DNA of 64,000 nt from Streptomyces sp. R21. GTDB lineage: Bacteria > Actinomycetota > Actinomycetes > Streptomycetales > Streptomycetaceae. Position 1 is the stretch's first letter. Each line of letters starts with the position of its first letter. The stretch spans positions 2,294,001 to 2,358,000 of the forward strand of contig NZ_CP163435.1 in assembly GCF_041051975.1 (NCBI RefSeq). Direction: 5' to 3'. Shown here piece after piece: positions 33,839 through 43,486 of this stretch. The notes beneath the pieces were generated by a model. That model did no database searches. It was not told where the DNA came from and worked only from the letters and a program-made list of their open reading frames with translations. The position numbers were made by a program, and so were the translations under genes.

Positions 33839-36688
33839 GTGACCGTGCGAGGGGACTTCGACGAACCTGCGAGACCGCGCCCCGACCTGGTCATCGGCCG
33901 GGAGGAGGTGTTCGCGGGGGCTCGTGAGCATCTCGCCGGCGGGGGCAGCGTGCTGGTGCACGGCCCCGCGGGAATAGGAAAGTCGGCCGTGCTGCGCGCG
34001 CTGGCCGCGGAATACGCCGAATCGGCCCGCACCGTGTTGCGCTGCTCGGCGACCGAGTCCGAATCCCATCTCCCGTTCCTCGCGCTCGCCGACCTCTTCG
34101 GTCTCGTCGCCGACGAGGTCTCCGACAAGCTGCCCGCCCCGCAGCGCACCGCCCTGGAATCGGCGCTCACCGGCCGCGGCGAGTCCACCCTGCAGCGCGA
34201 CGGTCTCGCCCTGCGGCTCGCGGTGCTGTCCGTGCTGCGCGCCCTGGCCGCCGAGGGACCGGTGCTGATCGTCGCCGACGACCTCCAGTGGCTGGACCCG
34301 GCCAGCGCCGAACTGCTCGGCTTCGCCGCGCGCCGCCTCGGCGACATGCCCGTCCGCATGCTGTGCGCCGTACGCACCGACACGGACCCGCAGGGAACAC
34401 AGCACGATCGCTATCTACGCGCGTCCCCGCCGGAGACCCTGGCCGTGCGGGTCAATCCGCTCACCCGGGCGCAGGTGGGCGAACTCCTCGCCCGGCGCGG
34501 CCACACCGACCTGCCCCGGTCCACCGTGCGGGACATCCACCGCACCAGCGGCGGCAATCCGCTCTTCGCGCTGGAGCTGGGCCGCGCGCTGGCCGAGTCG
34601 CCGACCCCGCCGAGTCCGGGGGAGCAGCTCCCGGTGCCCACCTCGCTGCGCGCGCTGGTACTGAACCGGCTGGAGATGCTCTCCGCCGAGGCCCGCCGCA
34701 CCCTGCTCGTGGTCAGCGCGGGCGCCCGCCCCACCCTGGCGCTGCTGCACGCCGCCGGACGCGAGAACGCCGAGGCGGAGACGGCGTCGGCCGCCGCCCT
34801 CGGACTCCTCGCCACCGAGCGCGAGACCCCCGGCATCCGCTTCGCGCACCCCCTCATCTCCGCCGCCCTGTACGCCGAGGCGACCGCCCAGGAGCGGCGC
34901 GCCGCCCATGCCGCACTGTCCACGGCGGCCTCCGACCCGATCGAGCGGGCCCGCCATCTCGCCCTGGCCACCACCGGCACCGACCCGGAGGTCGCCGGCC
35001 GGCTCGGCGAGGCGGCGGCCGCGGCGCGGGACCGCGGCGCCCCGGCGGTCGCCGCCGGACTCGGGCTGCTGGCCGCCCGGCACACGCCGCCGGACGCCCG
35101 GCCCAGCCCGGACGAGCGGCACCTGACCGCGGCCGAGGACGCGGTCACCGCCGGTGACCTCGACCTCGCCCGGGAGATCGCCCGCGAAGTGCTGAGCAGC
35201 GCGACCGAGCCCTCCGACCGGGTGCGCGCCTGGATGATCGTGATCGACACGGCCGGTCACGCCATGTCGGAGGTCGACGCCGCCTTCCCGGAGGCGCTCG
35301 CCGACGCGGGCGACGACCCGCGGCTGCTCGCCCTGGTCCGCTACCAACTGGCCTGGCGGGCACTGCTGGTGGAGGGCGACTTCACCGAGTGCCGTGCGGA
35401 GGCCGCGCGCGCGGCGGAGCTGGCCGCACGGGCCGGCGACCGGCGTACCGAACTCATGGCCCTCGCCTTCCAGGCCCAGACCGAGACCCTGATGGGCCAC
35501 CCGGAGGCGCCCGCCACCATCAAGCGGGCGCTGAAGGAGCCTCAGGACCCGCGGGCCGCGTGCCATCACAACGGCGCCGGCTCGGCCCGGTTCCGCTGGC
35601 TGATCATGAGCGACCAGCTGCCCGAGGCGCGGGCCGCGATCACCACCCTGCTGCGCGAGGCGCGGCGGCGCGGCATGGTCGAGAGCGAGGTGCACTTCCT
35701 GCGCGGGCTCGCCGAGACCGAACTGCGCTCCGGGCACTGCGGCCAGGCGCTCGAACTGGCCCGGGAGAGCCTGCGCCTGGCGCGCGACACCGGGATCGGC
35801 GAAGGCGCCTCCGCCATGCTCACCTCGCTCGCGGAGGCCTCCGGCGGCGAGGTGCAGCGAGCGCTCGAACTGGCCCGGGAGGCGGCGGCGCACGCCGAGG
35901 AGAACGGCGACCTGATGTACCTCTCGCGCGCTCTGGGCGCCCTCGGGCACGCCCAGTTGGTGGCCGGGGACGCCCAGGCGGCGGTCGAGGCACTGCGCCG
36001 GGTGCGGGAGCTGGAGCGCGGCCTCGGCATCACCGACCCGGCGCGCGGCCGCTGGCACGGCGACCTCGCCGAGGCGCTGGTGCGGATCGGCGAGCCGGTG
36101 GAGGCGCAGGACGTCATCGACGTCACGCGCACACATGCGCTGCGGCTCGGGCGCGAGAGCGTGCTCGCCGTACTGGACCGCGCTGAGGCGCTGGTACGCG
36201 CCGCACGCGGCGAACACGCGGCCGCCACAAGACAGTTGACCTCCGTGCAGGACCGACTGGCCAAGCTGGGCTACGGCCTGGAGGAGGCGCGGGCCGCGTA
36301 CGCCCTGGCCTCCCTGCGCACCCTCCCCCACGCTCTCGGCCTCGGCCGGACGGCGGGGACCCCGCTGCCCGGCCCGACCACGTACGACGAGGCCTCCCGG
36401 CTCTTCCGCCGGTGCCGTGCACTGCCCTGGCTGCGCCAGGTGGAGACGGCGGCCGCGGCGCGTCCCGCGGCGCCGCCGCTCGCCTCCGCCGCCCTCGACA
36501 CACTCGCCGCGACGGAACATCAGGTCGCCGCGCTCGTCATGGAGGGCGCCACCAACCGCGAGATCGCCGCGCGGCTGTTCATCAGCGTCAAGACGGTCGA
36601 GGCGACCCTCACCCGGGTCTACCGGAAGCTGGGCATCCGCTCGCGGGTGGACATCGTGCGGCTGGCGGCGGAACGCCGGACCGACTGA
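33839..36688 (+). CDS. Large ATP-binding LuxR (LAL) transcription factor
   Basis: A 949-residue LAL/MalT-type regulator. It has the P-loop GPAGIGKS near residue 44, Walker B LLIVADDLQWLDPAS, a long alpha-helical TPR-like region (about 400-850) and a C-terminal LuxR helix-turn-helix (LAATEHQVAALVMEGATNREIAARL). Such proteins switch on large gene sets after ligand binding. GTG 33839 has GAGGGGAG upstream (33829-33836). It stands alone; its targets are not evident, though the trypsin gene follows in the same direction. Confidence 0.93.
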   Translation: MTVRGDFDEPARPRPDLVIGREEVFAGAREHLAGGGSVLVHGPAGIGKSAVLRALAAEYAESARTVLRCSATESESHLPFLALADLFGLVADEVSDKLPAPQRTALESALTGRGESTLQRDGLALRLAVLSVLRALAAEGPVLIVADDLQWLDPASAELLGFAARRLGDMPVRMLCAVRTDTDPQGTQHDRYLRASPPETLAVRVNPLTRAQVGELLARRGHTDLPRSTVRDIHRTSGGNPLFALELGRALAESPTPPSPGEQLPVPTSLRALVLNRLEMLSAEARRTLLVVSAGARPTLALLHAAGRENAEAETASAAALGLLATERETPGIRFAHPLISAALYAEATAQERRAAHAALSTAASDPIERARHLALATTGTDPEVAGRLGEAAAAARDRGAPAVAAGLGLLAARHTPPDARPSPDERHLTAAEDAVTAGDLDLAREIAREVLSSATEPSDRVRAWMIVIDTAGHAMSEVDAAFPEALADAGDDPRLLALVRYQLAWRALLVEGDFTECRAEAARAAELAARAGDRRTELMALAFQAQTETLMGHPEAPATIKRALKEPQDPRAACHHNGAGSARFRWLIMSDQLPEARAAITTLLREARRRGMVESEVHFLRGLAETELRSGHCGQALELARESLRLARDTGIGEGASAMLTSLAEASGGEVQRALELAREAAAHAEENGDLMYLSRALGALGHAQLVAGDAQAAVEALRRVRELERGLGITDPARGRWHGDLAEALVRIGEPVEAQDVIDVTRTHALRLGRESVLAVLDRAEALVRAARGEHAAATRQLTSVQDRLAKLGYGLEEARAAYALASLRTLPHALGLGRTAGTPLPGPTTYDEASRLFRRCRALPWLRQVETAAAARPAAPPLASAALDTLAATEHQVAALVMEGATNREIAARLFISVKTVEATLTRVYRKLGIRSRVDIVRLAAERRTD

Positions 36689-36994
36689 CTCCGACCCTCC
36701 TGCGAGCGCGCTCGAACCTCCGCTGCACGCGTCCGGAGACCTGACGGAGTGACCCCTCGCGTCGCTGCACACGCTCGAGCCTCGCCCGGCGTTACGCTCG
36801 CGGAGGTTTACGCCCGGCGACCGAGGGTTTTCCCTCCCGAACTCCCCTAGGGGGTTCCCTCATTGGGAGGAGCCCATTCCGCCTTCTAGCGTGAGGGTGT
36901 GCCGCTCGCTCGGGCACTGGGGTCCGGTCCCGCGGTCCCCGTGCAGCACCCCCCACCCGCGCGTCCCCCCACCGGCAACCTTTCGAGGAGACCC
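36689..36994. other. 306-bp gap before trypsin gene
   Basis: No gene. The 10-bp palindrome CCCCTAGGGG (36844-36853), extended imperfectly by GAAC/GTTC, is the only symmetric element and could be an operator or promoter feature of the protease gene. Confidence 0.45.
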
Positions 36995-37786
36995 ATGTTC
37001 GGGTTCAACCGTGTCACGAAGACCGCCGCTGTCTGCGCGGCGACCGCTGCCGCCGCCGCGACCGCTCTGCTCGGCGCCCCCTCCGCCGTGGCCGCACCCC
37101 AGCCCATCGTCGGCGGGACGACGACCACGACGACCGCGTACCCGTTCATGATGCAGATCACGGATGCCTCGCAGAACCAGTTCTGCGGTGGCACCCTGGT
37201 CGCCGCCAACAAGGTCGTGACCGCCGCCCACTGCATGGTCGGCGAGAGCACCAGCAGCGTGCGCGTCGTCGGCGGCAGAACGTACCTGAACGGCACGAAC
37301 GGCACCGTCAGCAAGGTCAGCAAGATCTGGATCAACCCCGACTACACGGACGCCACCAACGGCGACGACGTGGCCGTACTGACCCTGTCGACGTCGATGT
37401 CGTACACGAAGGCGTCCTACGTCTCGTCCTCGGACACCGGCGTGTACGCGGCCGGCACCACCGCCCGCATCGTCGGCTGGGGCACCACCTCGGAGAACGG
37501 CAGCTCCTCCAACCAGCTGCGGACCGCGACCGTCCCGACCGTGTCCGACTCCAGCTGCCGGAGTTCGTACGGGTCCGAGTACGTGGCGAGCGACATGATC
37601 TGCGCCGGATTCACCTCCGGCGGCGTTGACACCTGCCAGGGCGACAGCGGCGGTCCGCTGCTCATCGGAGGGGTCCTGGCAGGCATTACTTCCTGGGGCG
37701 ACGGCTGTGCCGAGGCCGGCAAGCCGGGTGTCTACACCCGGCTGACGACCTTCTCCAGCCTGGTGACGACGCAGATCAACTCGTAG
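36995..37786 (+). CDS. Secreted trypsin-like serine protease
   Basis: A 263-residue S1A protease. Signal peptide about 1-33, a four-residue propeptide APQP, then mature IVGG (38-41). Catalytic triad His79 (TAAHC), Asp125 (DDVAVL) and Ser218 (GDSGGP). Asp212, six residues before the serine, predicts trypsin specificity (cleavage after Arg/Lys). Six cysteines can form the three bonds usual in bacterial trypsins. The short propeptide must be removed outside the cell. GAGGAG precedes ATG 36995. Confidence 0.95.
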   Translation: MFGFNRVTKTAAVCAATAAAAATALLGAPSAVAAPQPIVGGTTTTTTAYPFMMQITDASQNQFCGGTLVAANKVVTAAHCMVGESTSSVRVVGGRTYLNGTNGTVSKVSKIWINPDYTDATNGDDVAVLTLSTSMSYTKASYVSSSDTGVYAAGTTARIVGWGTTSENGSSSNQLRTATVPTVSDSSCRSSYGSEYVASDMICAGFTSGGVDTCQGDSGGPLLIGGVLAGITSWGDGCAEAGKPGVYTRLTTFSSLVTTQINS

Positions 37787-37824
37787 TCGCCCAACGACTC
37801 CTGAGCACCCCTCAGGTGAATACC

Positions 37825-37867
37825 AGGGGGCGTTGCGGGCCACCACGAGCGGCCCGCAGCGCCCCCT
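37825..37867. terminator. Hairpin after trypsin gene
   Basis: A 17-bp stem with a single G-U pair (AGGGGGCGTTGCGGGCC against GGCCCGCAGCGCCCCCT) and a 9-nt loop, 39 bp after the stop. It faces the converging remnant genes. Confidence 0.8.
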
Positions 37868-37890
37868 ATCCAACTCCCGCTCCACCCCAC

Positions 37891-38142
37891 CTACTTGTCG
37901 GCGGTCAGCTTCCCTGCGGTACCCCAACTGTCCGCCGGCACCTCGTGGATCCACACATGCACGCTCTCCGCCGGGATCTTGTACGCGTCGATGAAGGCGT
38001 CGGTGACACGCTTGACGAGGTCCCGCTTGAGTTCGACATCGCGCGGGGCGTCGGGGGCCAAGAGGCAGCCGGAGAGCGCAGCGATCGGTTCCGTAGCGGA
38101 CGCGTCCCGATGGTCGCGAGGGTGCCCTGGAGGGAGCCGCAC
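37891..38142 (-). pseudogene. Tautomerase-family fragment without its N-terminal proline
   Basis: The last 60 residues (from about 38070 to 37891: [17 protein letters not shown], then a helix and [18 protein letters not shown]) match 4-oxalocrotonate tautomerase-like proteins, which need Pro as residue 1 after Met. Here no start codon precedes the expected position; the frame is open to a GTG at 38142 through unrelated sequence. The catalytic proline end is therefore lost or fused to debris. Probably non-functional. Confidence 0.6.
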
Positions 38143-38160
38143 ACCGGCCCGGGCACCGGC

Positions 38161-38303
38161 GAGCGGTCGAACAGCTCGGCGCCCAACTCCCGCTCCAGAC
38201 GCCGTATTTGCTGACTCACCGCGGACTGGACGATGTGCAGCTCCTCGGCGACGGTCACGAAATAGCCGAGCTGCCGCAGTTCCTTGACCTGGACTGTAAG
38301 CCC
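38161..38303 (-). pseudogene. LysR-family regulator N-terminal remnant
   Basis: The frame reads [17 protein letters not shown] then [20 protein letters not shown], a LysR helix-turn-helix. It lacks about 10 residues in its middle (the FGRAAERL-like segment expected between the two ELH/LH motifs), has no start codon in place, and ends abruptly near 38161 where the tautomerase debris starts. LysR and tautomerase genes are often neighbours; deletions seem to have joined their remains. Confidence 0.65.
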
Positions 38304-38334
38304 CTCGTGATCGGCGGCGGAGGCGGGCCCGAGG

Positions 38335-39432
38335 TCAGCGCACGACGGTCCCGAACCGGATGTCGTACGACGACGAGCCGCCCATGACCTTCAGCATGCG
38401 CTCGGCCTCCTGGACGACGTCCTCCCGCTGGGCCCGGGTGAGCCCCCCGAAGAGCTCGATGGTCACAACGTCCTCCTCCAGACGCCACAGACCCGCGAGG
38501 AATCCGTCCACGAGCAAGGTGCGGTACGCCTGATTGCCCTGCCAGGAACGCCCCTTGAGGTCGGCCGGCACCACCCGGGTGCGGTCCGCGTGCGACAGGA
38601 GCAGGTTGTCGAACTCCGGCAGGAAGCGCGGCGGCGCCGGGGTGTCCGCGTCGGGGCGGGGAGCCTCGGGGAGATCGAAGAGCTCGACGCCGCTCTCGTC
38701 GCGGAAGGTGACCAGCCCGGGGCGCAGCCGCTCGAAGGCGTCCCGCAGCCGGGTCAGACCGGCCCAGGTCTGCATGTCCTTGACGGAGGCCGGGCCGAAG
38801 GCGCCGAGGTAGCGCAGGACGGTGGCGTCCGGGGTGGGCACCGGCTGCGCGGGGCGGCCGAGCCAGTGCTCGACGGTGGTGAGCGCGACCTGACCGCTCC
38901 TGCCCCACAGACCGCGCGGGGTGACCTGGACCAGCGGCAGCCTGCACCGGGCGGCCACGGCGAGCGCCTGCGGATCGGCGTCCGGCCACTCGACGAGCAG
39001 CGCCTCGCGGAGCTGCTTCATCGTGCGCGGCTCCTCCTCGACCAGCTCTCGGCTGAGCACGGCCAGCCGGTCGAGGTCGACACCGGCAAGGCCCTTGCGG
39101 AAGTTGCCGAGCTCCCGCTCCCGGGCGTCCTGCACGAGCGGCCGGAGCGTGAGGGCGTCGTCGGCGGTGTGCGTGTGGATGGTCGACCGCATGGTGACGA
39201 TGCGTACGACGTCCCGCGCCTCCATGGCCTTCGACAGCTCCTCCGGCCGGAAGCCTTCGAGGCGGGCGGCGAGGGCGTAGTACGGCGGCTTCACGTTCTG
39301 GGCCTGGAGGCCGAGCAGGTGCGCCACCGCGTCGATCGCGGAGAGGGCGGACCGGGCGAGCAGGTGCTGACGGGCGAGGGTGGCGCGGTTGAGGGCTCGG
39401 GCGGTCAGGACGGGCCCGTTCGTCTTCGTCAT
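38335..39432 (-). CDS. Winged-helix AlkZ/YcaQ-like DNA-binding protein
   Basis: A 365-residue protein of the HTH_42/AlkZ family, whose characterised members are DNA glycosylases that unhook interstrand crosslinks or remove alkylated bases. It has the N-terminal [20 protein letters not shown] motif (the QxQ-type element of the catalytic site appears as QAQ), [12 protein letters not shown], and a C-terminal [15 protein letters not shown]...[14 protein letters not shown] typical of the family. The start is ATG 39432. It is a single gene, so the role in repair is by family only. Confidence 0.85.
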   Translation of the reverse strand: MTKTNGPVLTARALNRATLARQHLLARSALSAIDAVAHLLGLQAQNVKPPYYALAARLEGFRPEELSKAMEARDVVRIVTMRSTIHTHTADDALTLRPLVQDARERELGNFRKGLAGVDLDRLAVLSRELVEEEPRTMKQLREALLVEWPDADPQALAVAARCRLPLVQVTPRGLWGRSGQVALTTVEHWLGRPAQPVPTPDATVLRYLGAFGPASVKDMQTWAGLTRLRDAFERLRPGLVTFRDESGVELFDLPEAPRPDADTPAPPRFLPEFDNLLLSHADRTRVVPADLKGRSWQGNQAYRTLLVDGFLAGLWRLEEDVVTIELFGGLTRAQREDVVQEAERMLKVMGGSSSYDIRFGTVVR

Positions 39433-39656
39433 GTCCAGCACGCTAGCGGGCCTTGCGGACACGTTCTGTCCGCAAGGCCCGGCGGCCCTGGCAGGCCCCG
39501 CACGCTGACGTCGTTTGCCCCGTATATCCTGCTCCTGCTCCGTGATCACACGGACGTACGTCCCGGACGGCCTTCGGGGACGGCGTCCGATACGACGACC
39601 TTCGGGACGGCGTCCGCCACGACGCCCGAGACGACTCGACAGGGGAGGCAGCCGCG

Positions 39657-40817
39657 ATGTCCGAGCGCCGCGCCCGCGCAGCCTCGAAGAACGGCCGGAA
39701 GTCGGCCTGGCGCCGAGCCCTGACCACGCCCGCCGCGCCGCCGACGCAGCCCCCGGCACCCCACCCCGACCCGCCGGCCCCCGAACCGGCGGAGGCGGAC
39801 AGCGTCGTCCAGGCGGCGCTCTACCGCGACGGTGTGCGTGTCGCGTCCCCACTCACCCTCGCCGACACCTTCCGCCAGCTCCGCGACGAGCCGGACGGCA
39901 TGGCCTGGATCGGCCTCGCCCGCCCGACCGAGTCCGAACTCCTTTCCCTGGCCGCCGAGTTCGATCTGCACCCGCTCGCCGTCGAGGACGCGTTGGAGGC
40001 CCACCAGCGCCCGAAGCTGGAGCGCTACGGCGACACCCTCTTCGTCGTCCTGCGCGCCGCGCGCTATCTGGACGCGCCCGAGGAGGTCGACTTCGGCGAG
40101 CTGCACCTGTTCGTCGGCCCCGACTTCCTGATCACGGTGCGCCACGGCGCGGCCCCGGACCTCTCGGCGGTACGCCGCCGCATGGAGGACACCCCCGAGC
40201 TGCTGAAGCTGGGACCGGAGGCCGTCCTCTACGCCATCCTCGACTCCGTCGTCGACGGCTACGTCCCGGTCGTCTTCGGCGTCCAGAACGACATCGACGA
40301 GATCGAGACCGAGGTCTTCCGCGGCGACCCCGAGGTCTCCCGCCGTATCTACGAACTCTCCCGCGAAATGGTCGAGTTCCAGCGCGCCACCCGCCCCCTC
40401 GTCGGCATGCTGCACGCCCTGATGGCCGGCTTCGCCAAGTACGGCACCGACGAGGAACTCCAGCGCTACCTCCGCGACGTCGCCGACCACGTCACCCACA
40501 CCAGCGAACGCGTCGACAGCTTCCGCCAGGCCCTCACCGACATCCTCACCGTCAACGCGACCCTGGTCACCCAGCAACAGAACGCCGAGATGCGGGCGTT
40601 GGCGGAGGCGGGGTTCGAGCAGAACGAGGAGATCAAGAAGATCTCGAGCTGGGCCGCCATTCTCTTTGCTCCCACACTCGTAGGAACTATCTACGGCATG
40701 AACTTTGAGCACATGCCGGAGCTGGGCTGGCGCTTCGGATACCCCTTCGCGATCGGCTTGATGGGGGTGGTTTGCGTAAGCTTGTACCTGATTTTCAAGC
40801 GGCGGGACTGGCTCTGA
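39657..40817 (+). CDS. corA: CorA-family Mg2+/Co2+ channel
   Basis: A 386-residue pentameric divalent-cation channel. It has a long cytoplasmic domain (about 1-320), two C-terminal helices and the YGMN motif near residues 345-348 followed by FEHMPE, the selectivity loop. An N-terminal Pro-rich tail precedes the family domain. From about 40617 onward base use changes: the C-terminal 60 codons contain many A/T-ending codons unlike the rest of the gene. The same 184 bp recurs at 57997-58180. This hints that the 3' end was replaced by DNA from an integrating element. Confidence 0.95.
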   Translation: MSERRARAASKNGRKSAWRRALTTPAAPPTQPPAPHPDPPAPEPAEADSVVQAALYRDGVRVASPLTLADTFRQLRDEPDGMAWIGLARPTESELLSLAAEFDLHPLAVEDALEAHQRPKLERYGDTLFVVLRAARYLDAPEEVDFGELHLFVGPDFLITVRHGAAPDLSAVRRRMEDTPELLKLGPEAVLYAILDSVVDGYVPVVFGVQNDIDEIETEVFRGDPEVSRRIYELSREMVEFQRATRPLVGMLHALMAGFAKYGTDEELQRYLRDVADHVTHTSERVDSFRQALTDILTVNATLVTQQQNAEMRALAEAGFEQNEEIKKISSWAAILFAPTLVGTIYGMNFEHMPELGWRFGYPFAIGLMGVVCVSLYLIFKRRDWL

Positions 40818-40843
40818 AAGGACTCGCATCGCACTCAGTCCTT
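40818..40843 (+). terminator. Small hairpin after corA
   Basis: AAGGACT and AGTCCTT pair around a 12-nt loop immediately after the corA stop. Confidence 0.5.
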
Positions 40844-41316
40844 CTTCGCGCTTTACTCTCGTATCTCTCACAGTTCGAGCCAGAAACGGCCGTGGGGAGC
40901 GCCTGGGGAGAGGTGATGCCGATGATCTCCTCGCCCTGCTGGCGACGGTCGCCTGACCTGGCCTTTTGGGCATCGGTGAACGCTGGGGAGAATCCGGGGA
41001 GAAACGACTGGCGGCCCACGCTTCGCGCCTGCCGCAACGAGCCCATCTGGCTTCCCGCTCGACACTACCCGCGCGACGTCGTCAGCCCTGTGGCACATCA
41101 CGGACAGTGACAGCCATGGGGCACCCAGGCGCTCCCAAACGCTGGATCTGCCGTGGCGACCCATTGGTCCCCGCTTCGGACTACTACGGCCTCCGCCTTG
41201 AACTGGATCGCTTGCCGCCGCCGGTCGCCCAAAGCCGTACTGACCGATGCGGCATCCGAGCTGATCGCGATTCCTCGCGCCGGTTCGTCGGCCAAGAGCC
41301 CCTCGCTGGGCGGGTG
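40844..41316. other. 473-bp non-coding stretch after corA
   Basis: No gene recognised. It contains GGGGAGCGCCTGGGGAG (40895-40911) and GGGGAGAATCCGGGGAG (40984-41000). Related sequence occurs around the corA fragment near 58253 and 57838, so this stretch is part of the duplicated flank. It could be the remains of an attachment region. Confidence 0.5.
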
Positions 41317-41593
41317 TCAGTGCAGGAGTGAGGTTGCGAGTCTGATGGTCTGGGTCGGACCGTCCTCGTCGAGGGCATGCGCCCCGATGCGGACCTCGTA
41401 GTCGCCGCCCGCGACACTGAAGGCACCGTCGACGTCGCCTCATCGGGCGAGGACGCAGGGTTCGAGGCTCAGTTCGACCGAGCGGCTCTGGCCGGCTTCG
41501 AGGTGCACCCGGTCGAGCGCGGCGAGACGCGGGACGAAGTCCGCGCCGTCCTGGCCGGCACGCCCGACATAGACCTGCGGCACGGCAGCCCCC
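41317..41593 (-). pseudogene. GH3 beta-glucosidase C-terminal remnant
   Basis: The frame reads VPQVYVGRAG, then LAALDRVHLEAGQSRSVELSL, an in-frame TGA at 41440-41442, then GDYEVRIGAHALDEDG to a stop at 41317. This is the fibronectin-III-like tail of family 3 beta-glucosidases. The stop probably comes from a Trp codon (TGG to TGA). Everything upstream of the tail is missing. Confidence 0.65.
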
Positions 41594-41823
41594 ACGCGGG
41601 TTCCGGTGCCCGCGTGCCGTACCCGGCCGCGGCCTTCGCGTTCATCCGGCAGGTCGTCTGGGGGCTGGAGGGCCTGCTGACCTTCCACGAGGGCGACACG
41701 GTGCACGAACTCGACGCGGGCGACACGCTCGAACGGGGCGAGCCGGCCCCCTGCGTCTTCGCCAACAACAGTGCGACCGAGTGCCGTTACGCCGTCATCC
41801 TCACCCGGGACGAACGGCCATGA
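41594..41823 (+). pseudogene. Cupin-domain regulator C-terminal remnant
   Basis: The frame gives VVWGLEGLLTFHEGDTVHEL, AGDTLERGEPAPCVFANNS and ECRYAVILTR, the cupin tail of XRE-cupin regulators. Its HTH half is absent; the upstream part of the open frame (to 41377) is antisense to the GH3 remnant. The stop overlaps the ATG of the MFS remnant, preserving the old operon join. Confidence 0.65.
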
Positions 41824-41955
41824 GCCTCCCCCGAGGCTCCACCTTCCTCCTCGTCTGCACGGCCGGAGTGGCGATCGCGAACAACTACGCCATCCAGCCC
41901 GCCCTCACCGACTCCCCGCCCGCTCCCTCGGCTCGGGGACCACCATCGTGTGCGG
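41820..41955 (+). pseudogene. MFS transporter N-terminal remnant, frameshifted
   Basis: MSLPRGSTFLLVCTAGVAIA then NNYAIQPALTD is the first helix of a drug-efflux MFS protein. A frameshift near 41912 moves the continuing homology (ARSLGSGTTIV) to another frame, and similarity ends near 41955, just before the stop of the convergent MFS gene. It was probably regulated by the adjacent cupin regulator. Confidence 0.6.
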
Positions 41956-41998
41956 TCTTCGGGTCGCCGGAGTGCCGCCACACGGCGGAACGTCGCGT

Positions 41999-43486
41999 TC
42001 AAGCCGCCCGAGTAGGGCCCGGCGTGGCCGTACCGCCCGTCGCACGCGCGCCGGAGCCGAGGTCCCCCGTCGCACCCGCAGCATGCGCCTCACGACCGGT
42101 CAGCATCTGGAGGATCAGAGCGCCCACGCACAGCAGCGCGCTCAGCCCCCAGATCGTCAGATACGCGGAGAGCGCCGGGACCTCGGTTCCCTCGACGACG
42201 AGGGAACCGAGGACGACCGCCGAACCCGCGCCCGCGACACTGCCGCCCAGGGTCTTCAGGTTGTTGTAGACGGCGGTCGCACTCGCCGTGCGGTCCTTGG
42301 CGCTGCGTTCCACGATCAGTGTGGGCAGGCCGCCCAAGGCCAGGCCCATGCCGAAGCCGGAGACGGCGGACGCCAGGCCGAACAGGGGCAGGGTGGTGTG
42401 CGTGGCGATCAGCCCCACGTTCCCCGCCGCCATCAGTGCGAAGGAGAGCAGCAGCACACGACGGTAGCCGGAGCGGGCCGCCACCCGGGCCACGAGGCTC
42501 GCCCCGGCGAAGGCCAGCACATGCGGCACCGCGCCCCACGCGCTGATCTCCCAGGTGCTGAGCCCGAATCCGTACCCCTCGTCAGCCGTGGACGCGGCCA
42601 GATACGAGATGCCGACCGCCTGCCCGCCCAGCATCACGGCGCCGAAGAGGAAGCCAGAGACGTAGTACGGCGCGGACTGGCGGCGGGCCACCGCCCGGAC
42701 GTCGACCAGGGCGTGCGGCCGGTCCCGTTCGAGCCGGACCCACCAGGCGAGCAGGGCCAGGGAGAGCACCAGACCGCCCAGGGTGAGCGGAGAGGTCCAG
42801 CCCCAGGTCGCGCCGCGCGCCGTCGTGCCGAGGAACAGCAGCAGCGAGAGCCCGAGCAGCAGCGCCCCCGACCAGTCCATCCGGCCCGGCGCACGCGTCC
42901 GTGACTCCGGGATCGCGCAGTACGACAGGGCCAGGCAGGCACACGCGAGCACGGCGAGGACCCAGAGCGTGGCCCGGACGTCCCCGGTGAGTTCGAGCAG
43001 GGGGCCCACCAGGCCGTGACCGAGGAGCGAGCCGAGGGTGAGCGCGCCGACGAGAACTCCCACTGCCCGTCGCCCGCCGTCGATGTCGAGCCGGTCCCGT
43101 ACGAGGCCGATCTCCAGCGGCAGCAGCGCCGCCAGCGGACCCATCAGGGCACGGCCCATCAGCAGCACCGTCAGATTCGGCGCGAGGGCCACCAGGACGG
43201 TGCCCGCCGCGACGCAGACCAGCGCGATCCGGGTAAGCCGACGGTGCCCGTACAGATCTCCGAGCCGCCCGAACACGGGCACCGCGACGGCGGCCGCGAG
43301 GAACTGCACCGCCATGTACCACTGTGCCTGGGACGCGCTGATGGACTGCCAGTCCTGAACGGACGGCACGAGCGCCGGTGCCGAGCCCTGGAGGAAGCCG
43401 CTGACCAGCTCGAAGACAACGAGCAGGCCGACCACGGCGGTCACCCGGGGCGCCGCCACCTCCGCCGTCCCGCGCGGGGCCGTCAT
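41999..43486 (-). CDS. MFS drug/metabolite exporter, DHA2-like
   Basis: A 495-residue major-facilitator protein with about 14 helices. Motif A appears as FGRLGDLYGHRRLTR; the N-terminal helix pair has APALVPSVQDW, and a C-terminal hydrophilic Gly/Ala tail follows the last helix. It belongs to the EmrB/QacA-type group by length. It overlaps the upstream M20 hydrolase gene by 4 bp (ATGA), so the pair is an operon: the hydrolase may cleave a compound that the MFS protein moves. Confidence 0.88.
   Translation of the reverse strand: MTAPRGTAEVAAPRVTAVVGLLVVFELVSGFLQGSAPALVPSVQDWQSISASQAQWYMAVQFLAAAVAVPVFGRLGDLYGHRRLTRIALVCVAAGTVLVALAPNLTVLLMGRALMGPLAALLPLEIGLVRDRLDIDGGRRAVGVLVGALTLGSLLGHGLVGPLLELTGDVRATLWVLAVLACACLALSYCAIPESRTRAPGRMDWSGALLLGLSLLLFLGTTARGATWGWTSPLTLGGLVLSLALLAWWVRLERDRPHALVDVRAVARRQSAPYYVSGFLFGAVMLGGQAVGISYLAASTADEGYGFGLSTWEISAWGAVPHVLAFAGASLVARVAARSGYRRVLLLSFALMAAGNVGLIATHTTLPLFGLASAVSGFGMGLALGGLPTLIVERSAKDRTASATAVYNNLKTLGGSVAGAGSAVVLGSLVVEGTEVPALSAYLTIWGLSALLCVGALILQMLTGREAHAAGATGDLGSGARATGGTATPGPTRAA

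Noticed and set aside
40818..41330. A tRNA gene after corA that could explain an attachment site
   Set aside because: No cloverleaf or T-loop consensus was found in the stretch; the duplicated protein-coding 3' end is the better explanation.
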